Below the pieces are notes generated by a model. The model ran no database searches. It worked only from the letters and a program-made list of their open reading frames with translations, and was not told where the DNA came from. From an uncultured Collinsella sp. (lineage in GTDB: Bacteria; Actinomycetota; Coriobacteriia; Coriobacteriales; Coriobacteriaceae): a stretch of DNA of 14,224 nt. Below, piece by piece: positions 6,991 through 13,130 of this stretch; positions within the stretch are counted from its first letter, which is position 1, and the number at the start of each line of letters is the position of its first letter. Both the position numbers and the translations under genes were made by a program. The stretch spans positions 1 through 14,224 of the forward strand of contig URMZ01000037.1 of NCBI GenBank assembly GCA_900549025.1. The letters run 5' to 3'.

Positions 6991-7971
6991 CTACTCAGCC
7001 ATCTGAGCCTGGACGGCGGTGATGGCCACGACACCCACGATGTCGTCGGCAGAGCAGCCGCGCGACAGATCGTTGACCGGCTTGGCGATGCCCTGCAGGA
7101 TGGGGCCGTAGGCGTCGGCGCCGGCGAAGCGCTGGACCAGCTTGTAGCCGATGTTGCCGGCCTCGAGGTCGGGGAACACGAGCACGTTGGCCTTGCCGGC
7201 AACGGAGGAGCCGGGAGCCTTGAGCTGGGCGACGGTGGGGACAATAGCGGCATCGAGCTGCAGGTCGCCGTCGATGGCGAGCTCGGGAGCCTTCTCCTTG
7301 CAGAACTTCACAGCCTCCTGGACCTTCTTGGCGACCTCGCCGCCAGCGGAGCCCATGGTGGAGTAGGAGAGCATGGCCACGTGCGGCTCAACGTTGCCCA
7401 TGAAGGTGGACCAGGAGTGAGCGGAGGCGATGGCGATTTCGGAGAGCTCGTCGGAGGACGGGTTGATGTTGAGGCCGCAGTCGGCGAAGATCAGCGTGCC
7501 GTCGGTGCCGAACTGCGGGGTGTCGGTGCACATCACGAAGAAGGCCGAGACCAGCTTGGTGCCCGGGGCGGTCTTGAGGATCTGAAGCGCGGGGCGCAGG
7601 GTGTCGGCGGTGGAGTGGCAGGCGCCGGAGACCAGGCCGTCGGCATCGCCCATCTTGACCATCATGGTGCCAAAGTAGGTGGCGTCCATCACCTGGGCGC
7701 GAGCCTGCTCGATGGTAACGCCCTTCTTGGCGCGGAGCTCGGCAAACTTCTGCGCGTACTCCTCGTGCTTCTCGGCATTGCGCGGGTCGATGACGGTAGC
7801 GCCGGGAACGTTGATCTCGTCGGGGTTGCCCAGGATGACGATCTTTGCCAGGCCCTCCTCGATGATTTTGGTGGCCGCGACGATAGTGCGCGGATCCTCG
7901 CCCTCGGGCAGGACGATCGTCTTAAGGTCGGCCTTGGCGGCAGACTTCATACGGTTTAGGAAATCGCTCAT
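6991..7971 (-). CDS. pta: Phosphate acetyltransferase
   Basis: Phosphotransacetylase converts acetyl-CoA and phosphate to acetyl phosphate, which acetate kinase then uses to make ATP. At 326 residues it is the short, catalytic-domain-only form without the regulatory N-terminus of the enteric enzyme. Seen: VLPEGEDPRT (residues 20-29), GACHSTADTLRPALQ (116-130), FADCGLNINPSSDELSEIA (162-180), LSYSTMGSA, GDLQLDAAIVP, and the C-terminal PDLEAGNIGYKL with KPVNDLSRGCS (297-307), whose Arg304 is in the active-site segment. The minus-strand RBS AAGGAG lies directly before the ATG at 7971. It is transcribed toward the second ackA. Its leader carries a hairpin (8024-8046) and a nested hairpin follows its stop, so both ends may be regulated at the RNA level. 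Confidence 0.96.
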   Translation of the reverse strand: MSDFLNRMKSAAKADLKTIVLPEGEDPRTIVAATKIIEEGLAKIVILGNPDEINVPGATVIDPRNAEKHEEYAQKFAELRAKKGVTIEQARAQVMDATYFGTMMVKMGDADGLVSGACHSTADTLRPALQILKTAPGTKLVSAFFVMCTDTPQFGTDGTLIFADCGLNINPSSDELSEIAIASAHSWSTFMGNVEPHVAMLSYSTMGSAGGEVAKKVQEAVKFCKEKAPELAIDGDLQLDAAIVPTVAQLKAPGSSVAGKANVLVFPDLEAGNIGYKLVQRFAGADAYGPILQGIAKPVNDLSRGCSADDIVGVVAITAVQAQMAE

Positions 7972-8023
7972 GTTACTCCTTACAAGCGTTTCGCTAAGCT
8001 CCAGGCGCCCGGCTGTTCACGAA

Positions 8024-8046
8024 TAAACCCGCTGCTAGCGGGTTTA
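8024..8046 (-). promoter_or_regulatory. Hairpin in the pta leader, possible attenuator
   Basis: TAAACCCGCT and AGCGGGTTTA form a perfect 10-bp stem around a three-base loop. It lies between the probable pta promoter and the pta start codon, about 50 bases before the ATG. As these genes diverge, it is not an end-of-gene terminator for either neighbour. On the minus strand it is followed by TTCG rather than a long T-run, so termination would be weak. Attenuation or mRNA stabilisation are the options. Confidence 0.5.
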
Positions 8047-8073
8047 CCTTACGTTAATGTTCGCCGCGGTGCT

Positions 8074-8124
8074 TGAGCTTTCCTTGTGTGGCAAGCTCAT
8101 TATAGGACGCATTAGCGCTATAAT
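8074..8124. promoter_or_regulatory. Symmetric divergent promoter region between pta and glf
   Basis: A perfect TATAAT reads rightward at 8119-8124 (toward glf), and another reads leftward at 8104-8099 (toward pta). They form the arms of a dyad, ATTATAG (8099-8105) and CTATAAT (8118-8124). A second dyad abuts it: TGAGCTT (8074-8080) with AAGCTCA (8093-8099). No good -35 box is apparent for either direction, so activator help or symmetric opening is possible. The promoter assignment is inferred from the -10 matches and positions. Confidence 0.5.
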
Positions 8125-8202
8125 CGCTCTGATAAATGTGTCTCGAAGAATGTTCGAGAAAAGCCCAGCTAACGAGCCCGTGGCTTTTGACAAGGAGTAT
8201 CG

Positions 8203-9405
8203 ATGCAGATTACCTCAGGCCTGCCTGAAGGCTTTAACGCCGGCGCGTACGACATGATTGTCGTCGGTGCTGGATATGCCGGTGCCGTTTGTGCCCGCCG
8301 TCTCGCCGAGACCATCGGCTATCGAGTTGCCGTTTTGGAGCGCCGTAGCCACATTGCGGGCAATGCCTATGACTGCACTGACGAGGCCGGAATCCTGATC
8401 CACGAGTACGGTCCGCATATCTATCACACCTTTAACGAGCGCGTGCACAATTTCTTGTCGCGCTTTACCAAGTGGACGGATTATCAGCACAAGGTGCTCG
8501 CCAACATCAACGGTACCCTTATGCCCGTGCCCTTCAACCATGCGAGTCTCAAGCTCGCCTTTGGTGACGAGCGCGGCGAGGAGCTGTATCAGAAGCTCGT
8601 GGAGACCTTTGGCAAGGATGTCAAGGTGCCCATTATGGAGCTGCGTAAGAAGAACGACCCCGACTTGGCCGAGGTCGCCGATTACGTCTACGAGAACGTC
8701 TTTTTGCATTACACCATGAAGCAGTGGGGCCAGACGCCCGACCAGATCGACCCCTCGATCACCGGCCGCGTCCCCGTCTTTGTGGGCGATGACGATCGCT
8801 ACTTCCCGCAAGCTCCCTTCCAGGGCATGCCGCAGGAGGGCTACACGGCGCTCTTTGAGCACATGCTCGACCACGACCTGATCGACGTGTTCTGCGACGT
8901 GGACGCCCGTGACCTCTTTGAAATCGACGAGACTACTGTCAAGATCGACGGCAAGGTCTATGGTGGCGAGATCGTCTACACCGGTCCGCTCGATGAGCTG
9001 TTCAATCTCGATCTGGGCGCGCTACCGTACCGTACGCTCGACATGAAGTTCGAGACGCTCGATATGGACCAGTTCCAGCCCGTGGGCACCGTCAACTACA
9101 CCACGAGCGAGGACTACACGCGCATCACCGAGTTCAAGAACATGACCGGTCAGGTCCTGCCCGGCAAGACCACCATCATGAAGGAGTACTCCAAGGCCTA
9201 TACGCCCGACTCGGACGAGACGCCGTACTACGCCATTCTTGAGCCCGAGAACCGTGAGCTCTATGAGCGCTATCTTGAGCGCGTCCAGAACCTGACGAAC
9301 TTCCACCCGGTGGGTCGTCTGGCCGAGTATCGTTACTACGATATGGACGCTGTGACCAATTCCGCCCTCGATCTTTCGGATGAGATTATCGCCTGCCATG
9401 CATAA
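8203..9405 (+). CDS. glf: UDP-galactopyranose mutase
   Basis: A flavoenzyme that interconverts UDP-galactopyranose and UDP-galactofuranose in the cytoplasm, supplying galactofuranose for cell-surface glycans. At 400 residues it is slightly longer than typical because of about 15 extra N-terminal residues. Seen: the FAD-binding motif MIVVGAGYAGAVCARRLAE (residues 18-36), HEYGPHIYHT (67-76), KQWGQTPDQID (173-183), TGRVPVF with Arg189, DYTRITEFK with Arg307, and C-terminal GRLAEYRYYDMD (371-382); the two arginines match those known to contact the UDP-sugar phosphates. The RBS AAGGAG at 8192-8197 fixes the ATG. A TATAAT lies about 80 bases upstream. The following glycosyltransferase overlaps it by 8 bases, which implies coupled translation. 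Confidence 0.96.
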   Translation: MQITSGLPEGFNAGAYDMIVVGAGYAGAVCARRLAETIGYRVAVLERRSHIAGNAYDCTDEAGILIHEYGPHIYHTFNERVHNFLSRFTKWTDYQHKVLANINGTLMPVPFNHASLKLAFGDERGEELYQKLVETFGKDVKVPIMELRKKNDPDLAEVADYVYENVFLHYTMKQWGQTPDQIDPSITGRVPVFVGDDDRYFPQAPFQGMPQEGYTALFEHMLDHDLIDVFCDVDARDLFEIDETTVKIDGKVYGGEIVYTGPLDELFNLDLGALPYRTLDMKFETLDMDQFQPVGTVNYTTSEDYTRITEFKNMTGQVLPGKTTIMKEYSKAYTPDSDETPYYAILEPENRELYERYLERVQNLTNFHPVGRLAEYRYYDMDAVTNSALDLSDEIIACHA

Positions 9406-10429
9406 AGTCATAACATTCGGTATTCCCTCGTATAACGCCGCCAAGGACATGGACCATTGCATCACCTCCATCTTGGAGGGGAGCAATTACGCCACCGATA
9501 TCGAGATTATCGTGGTGGACGACGGCTCCAAGGACGAGACGGCCGCCAAGGCCGACGAGTGGGAGGCCCGTTATCCTGGAATCATCCGCGCGGTGCACCA
9601 GGAGAACGGCGGTCACGGTATTGCCGTCCTTTCGGGTCTGCGCGAGGCGCAGGGCACCTACTACAAGGTTGTCGACTCGGACGACTGGCTTGACGGCGCT
9701 GCCCTTTCGACCATGCTGTCGATTCTGCGTGGCTTTGAAGAGCGCGACCAGCGCGTTGACTTGTTTATCTCGAACTACGTGTACGAGAAGGTTTACGAGG
9801 GCACGCATACCGCTATTGGCTACATATTTGCCCTGCCACGCAAAAAGATCTTTTCGTGGGATCAGATCGGTCATTTCCGCCTGGACCAGAACCTACTTAT
9901 GCACAGCCTGTGCTATCGCACGGATGTGCTGCGCGAGTCCAACCTTCCCATGCCGCCGCACACGTTCTATGTGGACAACATCTACGCCTACGTGCCGCTG
10001 CCGCGTTGCAAGACCATGTACTACGCCGACATCGACCTCTATCGCTACTTTATCGGTCGCGAAGGCCAGAGCGTCAACGAGGCAACGATGGTCAAGCGTC
10101 TGGACCAGCAGTTCCGTGTTACGCGTATCATGATGGAGTCGTACCACCTGTACAGCGATGTTGAGTCGTCGCGCCTGCGTTCGTACATGATGGGCTACTT
10201 CACCATGATGATGGCGATCTGCTCGGTTCTCACCAAGCTTTCCGAGGAAGATTGCGCCGACGAGCGCTTAAAGACGCTGTGGAATGATTTGAAGGCCTAC
10301 GACGAGCGCATGTATCGTCGTGCCCGCTACGGCGTGGTCGGGTTCTTCACCAACCTGCGCGGACGGGCGGGAGACAAAACCACACTCGGCCTATACCGTC
10401 TTGCCTCAAAGATCTTCAAATTCAACTAG
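9398..10429 (+). CDS. Family 2 glycosyltransferase
   Basis: A GT-A fold sugar transferase of about 343 residues. Seen: VITFGIPSYN at residues 4-13, the nucleotide-sugar binding VVDDGSKDET (39-48), and the metal-binding DSDD (93-96) followed by WLDG. The C-terminal third is rich in aromatic and basic residues with no clear membrane helix. The ATG at 9398 overlaps the end of glf (stop 9403-9405), and conserved sequence begins right after it; an in-frame ATG at 9380 would add six residues without family likeness. Both have weak ribosome sites, which suits translational coupling to glf. Its position suggests it adds galactofuranose or a neighbouring sugar to a surface polymer; the acceptor and donor are not shown by the sequence. 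A nested hairpin follows its stop. Confidence 0.88.
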   Translation: MHKVITFGIPSYNAAKDMDHCITSILEGSNYATDIEIIVVDDGSKDETAAKADEWEARYPGIIRAVHQENGGHGIAVLSGLREAQGTYYKVVDSDDWLDGAALSTMLSILRGFEERDQRVDLFISNYVYEKVYEGTHTAIGYIFALPRKKIFSWDQIGHFRLDQNLLMHSLCYRTDVLRESNLPMPPHTFYVDNIYAYVPLPRCKTMYYADIDLYRYFIGREGQSVNEATMVKRLDQQFRVTRIMMESYHLYSDVESSRLRSYMMGYFTMMMAICSVLTKLSEEDCADERLKTLWNDLKAYDERMYRRARYGVVGFFTNLRGRAGDKTTLGLYRLASKIFKFN

Positions 10430-10462
10430 CTGCCGAGTAATCGCTGCTGATAGGTTGACTGG

Positions 10463-10570
10463 GCCCCTTGGCCTTTAGTTTGCTACTGCGAACAGTCCTG
10501 CTCGCACGGAAAGCACATTAAGTGCTTTCCGGCTCGTGCGGAACTTGTATCAAACTAAAGGCCAAGGGGC
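10463..10570 (+). repeat. Long nested hairpin (element B) 3' of the glycosyltransferase
   Basis: The outer arms at 10463-10482 and 10551-10570 are perfect 20-bp reverse complements. Within is a 10-bp stem CGGAAAGCAC-ATTAA-GTGCTTTCCG (10507-10531). Between stem and arms are the left strand ACAGTCCTGCTCGCA and the right strand GCTCGTGCGGAACT. The same core occurs in element C on the opposite strand. It starts 34 bases after the stop codon of the gene upstream, in sense orientation. No T-run follows. The bases 10571-10663 between this element and element C show no gene or RNA that I recognise. Confidence 0.85.
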
Positions 10571-10663
10571 TTCTGCTATAAGAATCGATTGTCAGGCTGT
10601 CTGAATTTGAAGATCTTAGACGCGCGGTACACAGGGGCCTGGGCTGAAAAGGCTTGGTTGGTA

Positions 10664-10788
10664 GGTTGCCCGGTGGGGCTTGGTTATGTTTGTCGCGAGT
10701 TCCGCACGAGCCGAAGAGCACTTAATGTGCTCTTCGTGCGAGCCAGGACTGTAGAGCAGCAAACATAACCAAGACCCGCCGGGCAACC
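10664..10788 (-). repeat. Long nested hairpin (element C) 3' of the S58 peptidase
   Basis: The outer arms at 10664-10692 and 10760-10788 match over 27 of 29 positions, with a further G-U possible. The inner 10-bp stem is CGAAGAGCAC-ATTAA-GTGCTCTTCG on the minus strand (10736-10712). The flanking core on the minus strand, ACAGTCCTGGCTCGCA and GCTCGTGCGGAACT, is that of element B with one extra G, and GTTTGCT...CAAAC at the inner ends of the outer arms is also shared. It begins 12 bases after the stop of the minus-strand peptidase gene, in that gene's sense. Confidence 0.85.
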
Positions 10789-10800
10789 GGACGAGCTAGC

Positions 10801-11802
10801 TTACTTTGCGGCGCCGGGGATGCCGTGGGAGGTTTTGGCGGATTTGGCTCCGTTCACGATGGCGGTTTCCAGGGCCCTTACGGCGAGCATACCCAGTAGG
10901 TCTAGGGGAACGGCGGCGCTTGGCTGGGCGCCCAGTTTGCCGCTGGCGAGGGTGTAGATGGTGTCGCCGTCGTTGGTGGTGTGCGTGGGACGGATGGCGC
11001 GTGCGTAGGCGTCTGCGGCCATCTGGGAGACCTTGGTAGCTTGTGCCTTAGTGAGTTCCACGTTGGTGACGATGCAGCTGATGGTGGTGTTGGTGCGGTC
11101 GAGCGGCATCTGCATGGATCCGGCGGCGGCAAAGGCTGCGAGTTCCATGTCGACGATCTGGTCGCTATCGGCGGCGGCGCGCATGCCGGCGACCCACTCG
11201 CCGGTGAAGGAGTCGACCACGTTGCCGCAGGCGTTGACTGAGACCACGGCGCCTACCTTAACGGGACCGAGCGCCACGGCGGCAGCGCCAAGGCCGGCCT
11301 TCATGCAGGTGGCGGGGCCCATGAGCTTACCCACGGTAGCGCCCGTGCCGGCACCTACGTTGCCCTGCTCGAGCTTGGTCGGGGTGTTGTCGAGTGCTTC
11401 GCGCACGGCGGCGATGCCGGCCTCAATGTCGGGGCGAACGGTGGGGTTACCAAAGGCGAGATCGAAGATACAGCTGGAGCACACGATAGGCACCTGCGTG
11501 GGGCCGACGGGAAGGCCGATGCCGCGGCTCTCAAGCTCGCGAGCGACGCCGCTTGCAGCCTCGAGGCCAAAGGCCGATCCGCCCGAAAGGCAGACGGCGT
11601 GGACCTTGTCGACGGTGTTCTCAGGTCGCAGCAGGTCGGTTTCGCGCGAAGCGGGAGCACCGCCGCGAACGTCAACACCGCCGGTGGCGCCCTCGGGTGC
11701 CACGATTACGGTGCAACCGGTGCCGGCCTCCTCGTCCGTATAGTTGCCATAGCAAAAGCCATCGACATCGCAGACGTCAATGGCCTCGAGCAGTGTATCC
11801 AT
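10801..11802 (-). CDS. P1/S58-family peptidase (DmpA/NylC type)
   Basis: A member of the DmpA/S58 family, cytoplasmic N-terminal-nucleophile hydrolases that include L-aminopeptidase/D-esterase and nylon-oligomer hydrolase NylC. Length is 333 residues. Seen: GGAPASRETDLL (about residues 47-58), VCLSGGSAFGLEAASGV (70-86), the strongly conserved EQGNVGAGTGATVGK (145-159), VNACGNVVD (189-197), and RTNTTISCIVTN (236-247), followed by TKAQATKVSQMA and DGDTIYTLASG. In NylC self-cleavage falls between Asn and Thr; the equivalent here would be Asn238-Thr239, freeing Thr as the nucleophile. The RBS AGGAG is at 11808-11813. No signal peptide is visible. The substrate is unknown. It lies downstream of maf but is separated from it by a terminator. 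Confidence 0.9.
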   Translation of the reverse strand: MDTLLEAIDVCDVDGFCYGNYTDEEAGTGCTVIVAPEGATGGVDVRGGAPASRETDLLRPENTVDKVHAVCLSGGSAFGLEAASGVARELESRGIGLPVGPTQVPIVCSSCIFDLAFGNPTVRPDIEAGIAAVREALDNTPTKLEQGNVGAGTGATVGKLMGPATCMKAGLGAAAVALGPVKVGAVVSVNACGNVVDSFTGEWVAGMRAAADSDQIVDMELAAFAAAGSMQMPLDRTNTTISCIVTNVELTKAQATKVSQMAADAYARAIRPTHTTNDGDTIYTLASGKLGAQPSAAVPLDLLGMLAVRALETAIVNGAKSAKTSHGIPGAAK

Positions 11803-11863
11803 GTTTAACTCCTATCGGTTTTCCGCCGCGCCTTGTGCCCGGTCGGGATCCGTACGGTACGCC

Positions 11864-11895
11864 AAAATTGTAGGCGCTGGGGAATACCCAGCGCC
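11864..11895 (-). terminator. Intrinsic terminator after maf
   Basis: GGCGCTGGG (11873-11881) and CCCAGCGCC (11887-11895) form a perfect 9-bp stem with a five-base loop. On the minus strand it is followed by TACAATTTTGG, a short T-rich run. It begins 8 bases after the maf stop. Its T-run is short, so some read-through into the peptidase gene is possible, and I saw no strong separate promoter for that gene. Confidence 0.75.
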
Positions 11896-11903
11896 AGATG
11901 CAA

Positions 11904-12485
11904 TTACGAGAGTTTTTGAATCGCGCGCGCGACGCGGGCGATGGGTAGGCCCACCACGTTATAGAAGTCGCCCGAAATATCGTGCACGAGCATGCGTCCG
12001 CCTGTGCCCTGAATGCCGTAGGCGCCGGCCTTGTCCATGGGCTCACCCGAGGCGACGTAGCGCTCGATCTGCTCGTCGGTGAGCTCGTAGAACGTCACGT
12101 CGGTCACATCGACAAAGGATAGGCTCTCGGCGGCATGCGGGGCTGTAGCGTCGCCGGCTTTAACGATGCAGACGCCGGTTGCGACCTGGTGCGTGCGGCC
12201 CGAAAGCTCACGGAGCATGGTGCGCGCCTCGTCCTCGGTTGCCGGCTTGCCCAGAATCTTGCCGTCAAAGGTGACGATGGTGTCGGCCGCGACCGTCAGC
12301 TCATTGGGCTCGGCATACTCGGCAGCAACGGCAGCCGCCTTGGCGCGTGCCAAGCGCTCGACAAGCGTGAGCGGGGCCTCGCCATCAAAGGGCGTTTCGT
12401 CGATATCCGCGGGAATCACGCGAATGTTGTAGCCTGCCTCGCGCATCAGCTCTATGCGGCGCGGCGATTGCGAAGCCAAAATCAT
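11904..12485 (-). CDS. maf: Maf-family nucleotide pyrophosphatase (YhdE type)
   Basis: Maf proteins hydrolyse non-canonical or excess nucleoside triphosphates to monophosphates in the cytoplasm and are linked to division arrest. At 193 residues it is a standard size. Seen: N-terminal MILASQSPRRIELM (residues 1-14), VAADTIVTFDG (65-75) with the catalytic Asp68, SGRTHQVATGV (95-105), DKAGAYGIQG (151-160) and GDFYNVVGLP (172-181). The AYGIQG form is that of the dTTP/UTP-hydrolysing YhdE subgroup rather than YceF. The ATG overlaps the stop of the DJ-1 gene by four bases (ATGA), so the two are translated from one message. A terminator follows. Confidence 0.93.
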   Translation of the reverse strand: MILASQSPRRIELMREAGYNIRVIPADIDETPFDGEAPLTLVERLARAKAAAVAAEYAEPNELTVAADTIVTFDGKILGKPATEDEARTMLRELSGRTHQVATGVCIVKAGDATAPHAAESLSFVDVTDVTFYELTDEQIERYVASGEPMDKAGAYGIQGTGGRMLVHDISGDFYNVVGLPIARVARAIQKLS

Positions 12486-13024
12486 AGTTGGATGCCCTCG
12501 GCGACCTTCTCGACGGCCTTGTCGCCGGCGAGCGTGCGCAGCAGCTCCAATGCAAAGGGGAGTGACTGTGCCATGCCGCTGGCAGTGATGATGTTGCCGT
12601 CTTGCGTGACCTTCTCGCCGGTATAGGCACCTTCGGGGAAGCTTTTCTCAAAGCCAGGGAAGCACGTGGCATGGCGCCCCTCGAGCAGGTCGAGCTCGCC
12701 CAGGATAAACGGGGCGGCGCAGATGGCGGCGACGTGCTTGGTTGCGGCGAACTCGCAGACTACGTCGCAGACGCGCTGATCTGCGCGCAGGTTGGTGGCA
12801 CCGGGCAGGCCGCCGGGCAGCACGACGCAGTCGTACTCGTCAAAGTTGATCTCATCAAAGAGCGCATCGCAGGTCACGGGGATCTGCAGCGAGCTTACGA
12901 CCTCACGCGTGGGCATAATCGAGACGAGCGTGGCACGCACGCCGCCGCGACGCATGACGTCGACCATGGTCAGACATTCAATCGTTTCAAAGCCATCGGC
13001 GGCGAGAACGGCAACGCTGGGCAT
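12482..13024 (-). CDS. DJ-1/PfpI-family protein (YajL/ThiJ-like)
   Basis: A 180-residue cytoplasmic protein of the DJ-1/ThiJ group, whose members are linked to oxidative or carbonyl stress. Seen: N-terminal VAVLAADGFETIE (residues 4-16) with the conserved Glu13, VVLPGGLPGA (67-76), and the nucleophile elbow AAICAAP with Cys102, then CFPGFE and GNIITASGMAQSLPFALELL. The start at 13024 is chosen because GAAAGGAA (13030-13037 on the plus strand as TTCCTTTC) lies just upstream and the family begins there; an ATG at 13048 would put the ribosome site inside the gene. It precedes maf with a 4-base overlap and has a plausible promoter at 13061-13089. Its exact reaction is not settled for this family. 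Confidence 0.9.
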   Translation of the reverse strand: MPSVAVLAADGFETIECLTMVDVMRRGGVRATLVSIMPTREVVSSLQIPVTCDALFDEINFDEYDCVVLPGGLPGATNLRADQRVCDVVCEFAATKHVAAICAAPFILGELDLLEGRHATCFPGFEKSFPEGAYTGEKVTQDGNIITASGMAQSLPFALELLRTLAGDKAVEKVAEGIQL

Positions 13025-13060
13025 GAGGGTTCCTTTCATAGGCGGCATACAATTAGCCGT

Positions 13061-13089
13061 TTTATACCCCGAAGACCTCCGCTTGCCAC
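13061..13089 (-). promoter_or_regulatory. Likely promoter of the DJ-1/maf operon
   Basis: On the minus strand GTGGCA (13089-13084) and TATAAA (13066-13061) are separated by exactly 17 bases, with 4 of 6 and 5 of 6 matches to the consensus boxes. The -10 box lies 36 bases before the chosen start codon. No terminator is visible for the methyltransferase gene upstream, so read-through may add to expression. Confidence 0.5.
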
Positions 13090-13130
13090 GCTCGATTTCC
13101 CAATGATTTTTCTGAGCAATGATTAAGTGG

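Noticed and set aside
7381..7959. Plus-strand open frame across pta
   Set aside because: Antisense shadow of pta with low-complexity Gly/Val/Asp content.
10463..10788. CRISPR array or tRNA-like cluster
   Set aside because: There are only two units, in opposite orientation, without regular spacers, and no cloverleaf. The structure is nested hairpins instead.
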